A stretch of 10,046 bases of DNA, taken from the NCBI GenBank assembly GCA_023430725.1, contig JAEYZD010000027.1, positions 1 to 10,046 on the forward strand, read 5' to 3'. Both the position numbers and the translations under genes were made by a program. Positions 1 to 7,756 of this stretch are shown one piece after another. Position 1 is the stretch's first letter; each line of letters begins with the position of its first letter. The notes under the pieces are model-generated. The model saw only the letters and a list, made by a program, of their open reading frames with translations. It did not search any database and had not been told where the DNA came from. The DNA comes from Bacteroidota bacterium. GTDB taxonomy: Bacteria; Bacteroidota; Bacteroidia; Bacteroidales; VadinHA17.

Positions 1-766
1 CACCCAGGCCGCCGCCGTCATAGTCCCAGTATCCCCTGAAATTCTCATGCACCCTCAGCGCGTTGTATGGTTTGAATGGTGCCGGTCCCAGCCACATGTC
101 ATAGTCCAGTTCTGATGGTACAGGCTCCGGAAGGAGATCGGTCCGTCCGCTCCAGTAAAACTTCCAGTCGTAGCCTGTTATGCCGCTGATTGTTACCTTC
201 AGGGGCCAGCCGAGGATGCCGCTGCTAACAACCTTTTTAAGCGGCATGACTGTTGTGCCCAGGCCGTAGAACTGACCTGTAAACCGGAACCAGGTGTTGA
301 GCCTGAACATCCTTCCGTTGGCCTTTACGGCCTCCACCAGCCTCTTGCCCTCTCCTATCGTACGTGTCATCGGTTTCTCGCACCAGATATCCTTGCCGGC
401 CTCGGCGGCCATTCTGGCAATAATGCCATGCCAGTGAGGAGGTGTGGCAATGTGAACAATATCGATATCCGGCCTGGTGATCAGTTCCCTGAAATCGCTG
501 TACCCTGTCACCCCCTTGCCAGCACGGTCAAGTGCCCTGTTAAGGTGTCCTGAGTCAACATCGCATACGGCAAGAAGACGGGTATTTTCATAGTTGAAAT
601 GACCAAGCCCCATACCCCCGACACCAACTATGCCCTTAGTGAGCTGGTCACTTGGCGGGGTGTATCCGCTGCCCCCCATCACATGTCTTGGTATAATCGT
701 CAGGCCCAGGCCTGCTGCGGTGCTTCTTAATAAAAACCTTCGACGGTTGACTTTTTCCTTCTCCAT
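1..766 (-). CDS. Tat-exported Gfo/Idh/MocA family oxidoreductase, N-terminal part
   Basis: Partial gene: 255 codons are visible from the ATG at 766 and the frame stays open to the left edge. The protein begins with a twin-arginine signal (NRRRFLLRSTAAGLGL, residues 7-22), so it is probably exported folded, with its cofactor, by the Tat system. A Rossmann NAD(P)-binding motif follows (IVGVGGMG, 46-53), then an acidic strand end (VCDVD, 67-71), ATPPHWHG (107-114), and the family signature CEKPMT (129-134) containing the Lys of the EKP motif. The last visible residues, WDYDGGGLG, match the point where exported family members usually continue into a conserved His-containing stretch of the C-terminal substrate domain. 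Family members oxidise or reduce sugars and sugar derivatives; some exported ones are glycosidases that use NAD. The substrate cannot be read from this half. No good Shine-Dalgarno precedes the start. Family assignment is secure, function open. Confidence 0.9.
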   Translation of the reverse strand, partial: MEKEKVNRRRFLLRSTAAGLGLTIIPRHVMGGSGYTPPSDQLTKGIVGVGGMGLGHFNYENTRLLAVCDVDSGHLNRALDRAGKGVTGYSDFRELITRPDIDIVHIATPPHWHGIIARMAAEAGKDIWCEKPMTRTIGEGKRLVEAVKANGRMFRLNTWFRFTGQFYGLGTTVMPLKKVVSSGILGWPLKVTISGITGYDWKFYWSGRTDLLPEPVPSELDYDMWLGPAPFKPYNALRVHENFRGYWDYDGGGLG

Positions 767-790
767 GAGCCGAAATGTTTCGATGAGCGG

Positions 791-825
791 TAAATATAAA
801 GATTCGGCCAGACCGAATGTCAAAA
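791..825 (-). promoter_or_regulatory. candidate Bacteroidota-type promoter for the oxidoreductase gene
   Basis: Read on the minus strand, TTTG (821-824) is followed after 22 bases by TATATTTA (791-798). This resembles the Bacteroides sigma consensus TTTG, about 19-23 bases, TAnnTTTG, with one mismatch in the last base. Transcription would start near 785, leaving a leader of roughly 20 bases before the ATG at 766. Placement relative to the gene is good, but the motif is short and AT-rich, so chance matches are possible. Confidence 0.45.
802..818. repeat. inverted repeat inside the candidate promoter
   Basis: Perfect 6-base arms, ATTCGG (802-807) and CCGAAT (813-818), flank a 5-base spacer. 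The repeat lies wholly between the putative -33 and -7 elements of the oxidoreductase promoter, the place where a dimeric repressor would block polymerase. It is too short to be convincing as a terminator and has no U-run. An operator role is inference only; no second copy was noticed in the window. Confidence 0.4.
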
Positions 826-992
826 TCCATATTCTAACTATGAACAAGTAACTAACCGTGAAGGGTAAATTCGGCTGCGGGCATTGACTGAGCGTGACAT
901 TCAGACTCAACCATGTAACAAATATGATTTTAGGTCGTTAACATATTGAAAGTTTTTGCAACTTAGTTCCTGAATCTGCATCCTGATTAAAA

Positions 993-3047
993 ATGAGAAA
1001 GATGACTGCAAAATTTATCATGCCAATCATGGCTTTGTTGGCTGTACTGCCTCTGAAATCACAGGATTACATCAAGTTTGGACGCATTGATCCTGTCTAT
1101 CTGACAATGGAAACCTGTCCATTTGACTCCGCGGCAACTGCCTTCTTCATATTCAATGAGCAGTCATGCATGACCAGTTATTACAAGACAACCGCCAGGT
1201 ACGCGAGTGACGGAACCATGACCGACGGTCCTGACTATCAGAATAACATCCACATACACAGGGCTATCAAGATACTTGACAATTCTGCCACCGACTGGGG
1301 AAATTACTCCTTCGTAATAAACACGAAGCTTGATAAGATTGGCTCCTTCAAGGGTTTCACCTACAACATGGAGGATAACAAGCTGGTAAAGACCAAGCTG
1401 GAGCGCAACCAGGTCATTTTTGAAGAGGCAGGTCCGAACAGTGAGCGTATCAAGATCAGCATGCCCCAGGTTAAGAAAGGCTCAGTAATAGAGTTTGAGC
1501 TGAACATGACCTCCCAGAATTTCTATTCCCTGGGCCCTTTCCCTCTGCAGTTCACAATTCCCGTCGAGAAAAACATCCTGGTTGTGAAGACTCTTGAGTA
1601 TTACAACTATAACAGGATTTCCAAGGGATACTTCGGCATGGCGCCGTCCTTCTCACAGACAACCATAACAGTGCCCATAGATATTGTTGAGCAGGAGTTC
1701 AACGGGAGGACAAGAACCGACAGCAAAATAACCTACCTGGAGCGGACAGAGGAGTACAATCTCGACAAGGTCCCCGCATTCCCCATCGAAGCCTATCTCA
1801 CCACTCCAAAGAATTACCTTGCCAGCATAAGGTTCGAGCTGGCGTTTACAAAGTTCCCGAACTCAGCCCAGAAGCACTTCAACAGCTCCTGGGAGTCACT
1901 CAACAAGGTGCTGCTGGAGGACAGCAATTTCGGTCTCCAGCTGAAAAACACAGGGTTTCTGGCTGATCTGGCCTCTGAGCTGAAGGCCGGTCATACAGAT
2001 CAGACAGACCTTGCCAGGGCATGCTTCGAGACAGTGAGAGACAGGATAACCTGTAACAACAAGACAGGGATCTTCTGTGACAAGAGCATCCGTGAGGTGC
2101 TCAAAAATGAAGAGGGAGATGTGCAGGGCGTTAACCTGCTGCTCACCGGGCTGCTGAGAGAGGCCGGGATACAGGCATGGCCTGTGATACTAAGCACGCG
2201 TGGCAATGGTTTGATTCAGCCCATATATCCTTCAATTGAAGACTTCAACTATGTGATTTGCCTCGCGGAGGTTAACGGCAAACGGCTGCTGATGGACGCC
2301 TCGGACAAATACCTGACTGTGAATCTGCTCGATCCTATCTGTCTGAACGACAGGGGAAGAATAGTGGATCAGACAAAAACCGGATGGATTGAGCTTACAA
2401 ACACTGAGAATTCGTACAAACGTACGGTTGTCTGGGATGTGGAATTCGGAGAGGATGGCGTTGCCCTGGCCAGGGTTTCGGAGACTTATGAAGACATTGC
2501 GGCCTACCGCCAGAGGGACCGTATCAGGGATGATGGTGGCTTTGATAAATACATTGAGGACAGAAGCAATCCTGACAACGGTTATACAATCAGGACTTCA
2601 GCCATTGAAAACATGGATGAGCTTACACAGCCCCTGAGGCAAACACTCGAGCTGGAGCTGGATAAAGGCTATATGCAGGGCGATCTCTGTCTGTTTCTCC
2701 CCCTATTCACTGAAGCACTCAGTGAAAATCCGTTCAAGCTCAGGAAAAGAGAATATCCGGTTGAATTCAACTACCCGATGACAGAGAAGGTCCTGATCAG
2801 GACAAAAATCCCGGAAGGATACAGGGTAGAGAGCCTGCCACCCAACCAGGCATGCATTTTGCCGGGTGGCGGTGCAGTTTACGGCCTCAAGGTAACCTCG
2901 AAAGATAACGAGATAGTGGCTGAATATGATTTTCAGATGAAAAGAATGCTCTTCACGGTAGATGAGTATGCCAACCTGAAGGAATTCTACAGGAAAGTGG
3001 CCGGTAGCCAGAATGAGAGTGTTGTGCTTCAAAGGATTGCAGAATGA
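993..3047 (+). CDS. exported DUF3857 / transglutaminase-like protein with degenerate active site
   Basis: 684 residues. A signal peptide (about 1-23, hydrophobic run from FIMPIMALLAVLPL, likely cut near LKS-Q) predicts export to the periplasm or outer envelope. Roughly 60-220 matches the DUF3857 beta-rich domain (SFKGFTYNMEDNKLVKTKLE at 118-137, then KKGSVIEFELNMTS). About 300-450 is a transglutaminase-like core, and the rest is a beta-rich C-terminal region of the DUF3858 type. In the core, the position normally holding the catalytic Cys reads GDVQGVNLLLTGLLREAG (G375 onward) with no Cys, and the usual His position reads FNYVI, a Tyr at 420; only the Asp region (MDAS, D435) remains. It therefore looks like a non-catalytic member, as many Bacteroidota homologues of this kind appear to be. 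The ATG follows an A-rich leader with no Shine-Dalgarno; Met4 is a possible alternative. It overlaps the next gene by 4 bases, so the two are surely co-translated. Physiological role unknown. Confidence 0.88.
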   Translation: MRKMTAKFIMPIMALLAVLPLKSQDYIKFGRIDPVYLTMETCPFDSAATAFFIFNEQSCMTSYYKTTARYASDGTMTDGPDYQNNIHIHRAIKILDNSATDWGNYSFVINTKLDKIGSFKGFTYNMEDNKLVKTKLERNQVIFEEAGPNSERIKISMPQVKKGSVIEFELNMTSQNFYSLGPFPLQFTIPVEKNILVVKTLEYYNYNRISKGYFGMAPSFSQTTITVPIDIVEQEFNGRTRTDSKITYLERTEEYNLDKVPAFPIEAYLTTPKNYLASIRFELAFTKFPNSAQKHFNSSWESLNKVLLEDSNFGLQLKNTGFLADLASELKAGHTDQTDLARACFETVRDRITCNNKTGIFCDKSIREVLKNEEGDVQGVNLLLTGLLREAGIQAWPVILSTRGNGLIQPIYPSIEDFNYVICLAEVNGKRLLMDASDKYLTVNLLDPICLNDRGRIVDQTKTGWIELTNTENSYKRTVVWDVEFGEDGVALARVSETYEDIAAYRQRDRIRDDGGFDKYIEDRSNPDNGYTIRTSAIENMDELTQPLRQTLELELDKGYMQGDLCLFLPLFTEALSENPFKLRKREYPVEFNYPMTEKVLIRTKIPEGYRVESLPPNQACILPGGGAVYGLKVTSKDNEIVAEYDFQMKRMLFTVDEYANLKEFYRKVAGSQNESVVLQRIAE

Positions 3048-4936
3048 GACTGACAGTTTTCGCTTTCCTGTTCCTTTCAGCCGCACAGTGTGCTTACGGC
3101 AGCACGGGAAACAATGCTGGTCCTGTTACGGCCGCAAATGCGAACGCCCTGATAAATGAGTATCATGTTACATATGAGGTCAGGTCGGAAACCGATATCC
3201 GCAAGACAACTGTATACAGAGCAACCGTGCTGAGCCAGAGCGGCCGAAGTTACGGCATGGTCAGCACCAGCGTAGACAACCAGAGCAAAATTACAGCATT
3301 CAGCGGAAGCATATTCAAGGCAGACGGATCACTTCATTCCAGAATTAAACTTTCAGACCTGAATGATTCACCGTCATACCCTGATTTTGTATTTGCATCT
3401 GACAGCAGGCGTTACTCCTATTCACCGGCAATACAGGACTATCCTTACACACTTGCATATGAGGAGGTAATAAGCTATTCAGGACTAATGGCCTTTGAAT
3501 CATGGATGCCTGTTAACAGTCTTAACCTGGCATGTGATACTGCCTCATATACAATCATCTGCCCTGACTCCTATAAGGTAAGGCACAAAAGCTTTAATAT
3601 CAGCAAAGAGCCGGAAACGGTGAAGCTTGACGGAAACCGGATACGCATCTCATGGGGAGTTGGTAAAATCCCTGCTTTGGAACTCGATAATTACATACCC
3701 TCCCCGGAGACCTTCCTTCCCTACCTCATGGCAATGCCTGAAAAATTCTACTATGACGGCTATCAGGGAGAAGTCACTGATGCCAGGTCTTACGGCTCAT
3801 GGGTGGCCGGCCTGCTGGAAGGGAGGGATGCAGTGAAACCTGAAATCTCAGCCCGTATGGCTGTACTTACATCTGGTGCATCCTCAACGAGAGAAAAGGT
3901 GAGCAGGGTTTACAGGTACCTGCAGGAGAATACCCGTTATGTTGCAATAGCATATGGCATAGGAGGTCTCCAGCCTGCTCCCGCAGACAAGGTGTCGCAA
4001 TACGGTTACGGTGACTGCAAGGGACTCTCCAATTACATGAGATCACTCCTCGGTTCCATCGGAATCAAGTCATATTATACCGAAATCGGGAACGGGTCAA
4101 GGAAGATCACCTACGACGATTTCGTCTATCTTCAGACCAACCATGTGGTGCTGTGCGTTCCGGATCCGATTGACACAATCTGGCTGGAATGTACCAGTCA
4201 GCACTACAATGCCGGATACCTGGGCTACTCAAACAGTAACAGGAGGGCGATGCTTGTCACTGAAGACGGCGGCAAGATCGTAAACACTCCCTCATCTGAT
4301 TCCGCCAACAGCTTCAGAAGGACAAGATATGATATCGCGGTCAGACCTGACGGAAGTGCTGAATACAAGATCAGGGCTGATGCCACGGGACACTACTATG
4401 AGGAGTTGTTGAACCTTGAATATTCAACAAGGGATGAGGCTATCAGATATCTGTACGACGATCTTCCCTTCAGGAACCATTCAATTTCTTCATATGAAGT
4501 CTCCCCTGATACAGCGAGTCTGGCAGCACTGAGCGCAGTCATTGACGGGAACATGAACAAATACGGGACTATTGCAGGGAAAAGGCTCATAGTACCTGTC
4601 ATCCCGGCAAAGATGTTTGCCTATGTGCCCAAACTGGAGCCTGACAGAAAGGTTGCGATCCATATCTCAGGGCATACAGCAATCACTGATACTGTTGCAA
4701 TAAGGATTCCTGATGGTTACAGGGCAGCCCTTATCAATGAGATGAAGGAATTTTCAAATGATTTCGGGCGTTACAGGCAGTCAGTCGTCTCAGACGGGTC
4801 CACTCTTCTTGTAATAAGGGATGTTAATATTCCGGCAGGTACTTATCCGGCTGAAAACAGGGAAAAGGTGACGGAATTTTTCAAAAAGAGCCATGACATT
4901 GAAGCAATGTCAATAATGTGTGAGCAGGCGCAATAG
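3044..4936 (+). CDS. exported DUF3857 / transglutaminase-like protein with intact Cys-His-Glu
   Basis: 630 residues. A signal peptide (1-19, FAFLFLSAAQCAYG, cut near AYG-S) predicts export; SAAQC is a poor lipobox because of Gln at -1. DUF3857 spans roughly 35-215 (VLSQSGRSYGMVSTSVDNQSKI region and the MAFESWMPVNSLNL strand). A transglutaminase-like core follows at about 270-390: GYGDCKGLSNYMRSLL places the nucleophile at C325, TNHVVLCV gives H367, and WLECTSQ supplies the acidic residue E382. All three are present, unlike in the upstream neighbour, so this one could be an active thiol amidase, peptidase or transferase. The C-terminal third is beta-rich (DUF3858-like). The start overlaps the upstream stop as ATGA, with AAAGGA (3031-3036) seven bases ahead as a fair ribosome site, pointing to translational coupling. 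The substrate is unknown; the family has no settled function that I know of. Its stop lies 34 bases from the convergent sulfatase gene. Confidence 0.9.
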   Translation: MRLTVFAFLFLSAAQCAYGSTGNNAGPVTAANANALINEYHVTYEVRSETDIRKTTVYRATVLSQSGRSYGMVSTSVDNQSKITAFSGSIFKADGSLHSRIKLSDLNDSPSYPDFVFASDSRRYSYSPAIQDYPYTLAYEEVISYSGLMAFESWMPVNSLNLACDTASYTIICPDSYKVRHKSFNISKEPETVKLDGNRIRISWGVGKIPALELDNYIPSPETFLPYLMAMPEKFYYDGYQGEVTDARSYGSWVAGLLEGRDAVKPEISARMAVLTSGASSTREKVSRVYRYLQENTRYVAIAYGIGGLQPAPADKVSQYGYGDCKGLSNYMRSLLGSIGIKSYYTEIGNGSRKITYDDFVYLQTNHVVLCVPDPIDTIWLECTSQHYNAGYLGYSNSNRRAMLVTEDGGKIVNTPSSDSANSFRRTRYDIAVRPDGSAEYKIRADATGHYYEELLNLEYSTRDEAIRYLYDDLPFRNHSISSYEVSPDTASLAALSAVIDGNMNKYGTIAGKRLIVPVIPAKMFAYVPKLEPDRKVAIHISGHTAITDTVAIRIPDGYRAALINEMKEFSNDFGRYRQSVVSDGSTLLVIRDVNIPAGTYPAENREKVTEFFKKSHDIEAMSIMCEQAQ

Positions 4937-4970
4937 CACGGGAATGTTCATACCTGTATAATTGCCGGCC

Positions 4971-6509
4971 TCAGTGCACGTCTTCCGGCACCTGGTACTT
5001 TTTCCGCAGTCCGTCGAGCTTTTTCCGGAGCTTCCCTTCAACCCTGTCGTATGCAGGGTCGTCAATAAGGTTTTTCATCTCGGCAGGGTCAGTGCTCAGG
5101 TCATACAACTCCCATTGGTCAATGTCGTTATAAAAATGAATGAGCTTGTACCTGTCTGTTCTTATGCCGTAATGTCTTCTCACAGCATGTTCTGCAGGGT
5201 ACTCATAATAATGGTAATATAGGGCGTCACGCCATTTCCCGGGTTTCTCTCCCATGAGCAGCGGCACCAGTGATACTCCCTGCATATCAGCGGGAGGTTC
5301 CACTCCTGCCAGTTCCAGGAAGGTGGGTGCGAAGTCTATATTCTGTACCATCTCCGGAATATCCCCGTGGGCTGAGAGTGAAGCCGGGAGGCGCATCATC
5401 AGTGGTGTCCGGAATGACTCCTCGTACATGAACCTTTTGTCAAACCAGCCATGTTCGCCAAGATAAAAACCCTGGTCAGAGGTGTAGACCACGAGGGTGT
5501 TCTCAAGCAGACCCGCCTCCTTAAGATAATCAAGCAGCCTTCCCGTGTTGCGGTCCACTGATTCGATGGTCCGCAGGTAGTCTGTCAGGTACCTGTTAAG
5601 CTTGTAAAGTGCCAGGGCTTCACCTTCAGGCGGATCAGACCTGTATGCAATGCTTATGCTGTCATATTCTTTCAGCCAGGCTTCGCGCTGTTCTGGTGTC
5701 ATGCGACGGTTAAGGTACCACAGATAGTCCTTCTCCTGCTGTGAGAGTGAGTCGCCGTCAGCGCCTGTGATCTTGAGGTCAGAAGATAGTCTCATATCCT
5801 TTATTACGCTCATCTCCTGGAGACCGGCAGCCATCCTTCCTTCATAATTATCAAAGAATGTTTCCGGCACGGGGAATTCCGTTCCGTCAAAGAGGTCAAG
5901 GTCGCAGGTATCCGGCATCCAGTTGCGGTGCGGAGCCTTGTGATGAAGAAGCATGCAGAAGGGCTTCGCGGGGTCGCGGTTCTGCAGCCACTCTATCGCC
6001 TTGTCAGTGATAATTGTAGTTGCATACCCTGTCTGCCTGTAGGTGCGTCCCGGTTCGATGAAATCAGGATTGTAGTAGCTGCCCTGTCCCGGGAGGATGC
6101 TCCAGTAGTCGAATCCTGTCGGTTCGCTCTTCAGGTGCCATTTGCCGATGAGGGCTGTCTGGTATCCGGCCTCGCGGAGGAGCTTCGGGAAGGTGACCTG
6201 GGAGCTGTCAAACCTTGCCCTGTTGTCAATGTGCCCGTTTGCATGGCTGTGCTTCCCGGTGAGGAGCGCTGCCCTGCTGGGAGCGCATATTGAGTTGCAA
6301 ACGAAGCTGTTGCGGAAGATTATCCCTTCATCGGCAATGCGGTCAAGATTGGGTGTTTTGTTTATTACGCTGCCGTATGCACTGACCGCCTGGTATGCAT
6401 GATCATCTGTCATGATGTAGATGATGTTGGGTCTCAGTGGTTCCGGCCCGGAGCATGACCAGGCAATGAGGAACACCGGCAATACAACAAGTGTCTTGAT
6501 CTTCTTCAT
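4971..6509 (-). CDS. S1-family sulfatase lipoprotein (formylglycine-dependent)
   Basis: 512 residues from the ATG at 6509. That start puts a lipoprotein signal at the very N-terminus (MKKIKT, then VVLPVFLIAWSCSG, lipid Cys at 19); a GTG at 6530 in the same frame adds seven polar residues and is less likely. The catalytic motif ICAPSRAALLTG has C75 as the residue converted to formylglycine, followed by P-S-R. Other active-site residues are visible: D35/D36 (MTDDHA), K123 and H125 (GKWHL), H189/H190/K191 (HHKAPH), D345 (TSDQG), H353 and K358 (GEHGWFDKR). The C-terminal RTDRYKLIHFYND and LYDLSTDP stretch is the usual small S1 subdomain. Sulfatases of this kind cleave sulfate esters, or sulfamates, from glycans or monosaccharides in the periplasm or at the cell surface. 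The general layout recalls glucosamine-6-sulfatase or sulfoglucosamine sulfohydrolase-like members, but the substrate cannot be fixed by eye. No maturase gene is in the window; one is needed elsewhere. Probably last gene of the run with the permease and ROK genes. Confidence 0.93.
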   Translation of the reverse strand: MKKIKTLVVLPVFLIAWSCSGPEPLRPNIIYIMTDDHAYQAVSAYGSVINKTPNLDRIADEGIIFRNSFVCNSICAPSRAALLTGKHSHANGHIDNRARFDSSQVTFPKLLREAGYQTALIGKWHLKSEPTGFDYWSILPGQGSYYNPDFIEPGRTYRQTGYATTIITDKAIEWLQNRDPAKPFCMLLHHKAPHRNWMPDTCDLDLFDGTEFPVPETFFDNYEGRMAAGLQEMSVIKDMRLSSDLKITGADGDSLSQQEKDYLWYLNRRMTPEQREAWLKEYDSISIAYRSDPPEGEALALYKLNRYLTDYLRTIESVDRNTGRLLDYLKEAGLLENTLVVYTSDQGFYLGEHGWFDKRFMYEESFRTPLMMRLPASLSAHGDIPEMVQNIDFAPTFLELAGVEPPADMQGVSLVPLLMGEKPGKWRDALYYHYYEYPAEHAVRRHYGIRTDRYKLIHFYNDIDQWELYDLSTDPAEMKNLIDDPAYDRVEGKLRKKLDGLRKKYQVPEDVH

Positions 6510-6541
6510 ATCACATGATTCGGTTTTCACTCAGGAGGCTG

Positions 6542-6562
6542 GCCGGTGATCTTTCATCCGGC
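6542..6562 (-). other. possible hairpin between permease and sulfatase genes
   Basis: The 58-base gap between the permease stop and the sulfatase ATG holds an imperfect inverted repeat: outer arms GCCG/CGGC, inner arms GAT/ATC, a two-base bulge and a five-base loop. It starts four bases past the permease stop. No U-run follows it in the transcribed direction, so it is unlikely to be an intrinsic terminator. It could protect the upstream message end or mark a processing point between cistrons. The stem is short and may be chance. Confidence 0.25.
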
Positions 6563-6566
6563 GGCT

Positions 6567-7736
6567 TCAGATAGTCACTATCTTTTTTCTGATTATGATC
6601 CATGAAACAATCAGCAGGTAAGCAGCACAAAGCAGCAGAACACCCATGCCGGGCACTACTCCCATTGAATCGCTTACAAGGCCCATCAGTGGCGGTATAA
6701 GCGCTCCGCCGGAGATAGCCATCATCATCAGACCGGAGATCTCATTGCTCCTGTCCGGATACTTTTGTACGGTTAGCGAGAACACAAGCGGGAAGATGTT
6801 GGCCACACCAAGCCCGATGAGGAACACAAGTATCCATGCAGCAGCCTTAGATGCAGGGATAATCATTATCAGGAATATTGTGATGATTGACAGTATGGCG
6901 CTGTAAAGCAGTCCGCGGGTTGAGGAGAGTTTGGTGAGGATGAGTGCACCTGCGAAGGTACCCAGCATACGGCCGAAGAAATAGATGCTTCGGCCTGACT
7001 GTGCCGTGACCTCCTCAAACCCGAACCTTGTAGTCAGGAATTTACCGGAGAAGTAGTTGAAGCCGACGTCGATGCCCACAACCAGGAAGATTGAGAGCAC
7101 CATCATCAGGATGTACGAATTGCCCAGCAGGCTGAAGGCTGATGCCATCGATGCCTTGTTTCCCGTTGATGCGGTCTCCTCTATTTTTACCATGCTCAGC
7201 CACAGTACACTCAGGAAGGAGATGACACCGTAAACCAGGAACAGAATCTTCCAGTCATTGAACGTGCTTGCAAAGAGTGCTGCCAGGGGTGCTGCCAGCA
7301 TTGAACCGATGGCCTTTATGAACTGGGAGAAGCTGAGGAAGCTCGAAGCCCGCCGGCCGGGCACAACATCTACAAGCAGGGGGTTGGCCGAGACCTGCAC
7401 TATTGTGTTACCTATTCCAAGCAGAGCGAAACCGGCAATGACCGTAATAAAATTATAGAACAGCAGCGGGACGAACAGCCCGATACCGGTGATTATCATG
7501 CCGGCATTAAGCATCTTCTTTTTGCCTGCCCTGGCCTGCATTATACCCACCGGCACTGAGAGAAAGAAGAACCAGATGAAGGCAGCAAACGGGATAAGGC
7601 CAAGGATGAAGTCGCTCAGCCCCAGGTCCTCTGCCACGCGGTCCTTCCCGATTCCCACGAGGTCAACAAAACTCATCACGAAGAAGGAGAGGAGCACCGG
7701 CACCACCAGTCTCATCTCGATTTTTTTCTCATTCAT
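6567..7736 (-). CDS. MFS sugar permease, FHS (FucP/GlcP-like) family
   Basis: 389 residues, almost entirely hydrophobic, with about 12 predicted membrane segments in two halves joined by a hydrophilic loop near 183-200 (VKIEETASTGNKA). Family marks: MSFVDLVGIGKDRVAEDLGL at the end of the first helix (D25), GIGNTIVQVSANPLLVDVV (108-126) and SFLSFSQFIKAIGS (132-145). These are typical of the fucose/galactose/glucose:proton symporters and their Bacteroidota relatives. In E. coli FucP the matching helix reads L-E-T-A-A-N-P with a proton-coupling Glu; here the aligned residue is Gln (Q114), while the Asn (N118) is kept. It should sit in the inner membrane and import a monosaccharide. The gene begins 20 bases after the ROK stop without a clear Shine-Dalgarno, and the sulfatase follows, so the three are probably one transcript. 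Sugar specificity is not readable; an amino sugar or desulfated hexose is suggested only by context. Confidence 0.9.
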   Translation of the reverse strand: MNEKKIEMRLVVPVLLSFFVMSFVDLVGIGKDRVAEDLGLSDFILGLIPFAAFIWFFFLSVPVGIMQARAGKKKMLNAGMIITGIGLFVPLLFYNFITVIAGFALLGIGNTIVQVSANPLLVDVVPGRRASSFLSFSQFIKAIGSMLAAPLAALFASTFNDWKILFLVYGVISFLSVLWLSMVKIEETASTGNKASMASAFSLLGNSYILMMVLSIFLVVGIDVGFNYFSGKFLTTRFGFEEVTAQSGRSIYFFGRMLGTFAGALILTKLSSTRGLLYSAILSIITIFLIMIIPASKAAAWILVFLIGLGVANIFPLVFSLTVQKYPDRSNEISGLMMMAISGGALIPPLMGLVSDSMGVVPGMGVLLLCAAYLLIVSWIIIRKKIVTI

Positions 7737-7756
7737 ATAGTCAGGGTTAATCAGTC

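Noticed and set aside
648..851. Short open frames on both strands over the start of the oxidoreductase gene and its upstream region
   Set aside because: They overlap the coding start or run through the promoter region in other frames, show no family motif and have no ribosome site; they are shadows.
767..992. Possible small RNA or riboswitch in the divergent gap before the first DUF3857 gene
   Set aside because: Apart from the short palindrome at 802-818 I saw no stable paired structure, no conserved riboswitch core and no convincing plus-strand promoter pair.
2703..3086. A 127-codon minus-strand open frame across the junction of the two DUF3857 genes
   Set aside because: It is antisense to two well-supported genes, lacks any recognisable motif and has no start signal.
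6510..6530. GTG at 6530 as start of the sulfatase
   Set aside because: It would place seven polar residues ahead of an otherwise typical lipoprotein signal; the ATG at 6509 gives a standard Lys-rich signal start.
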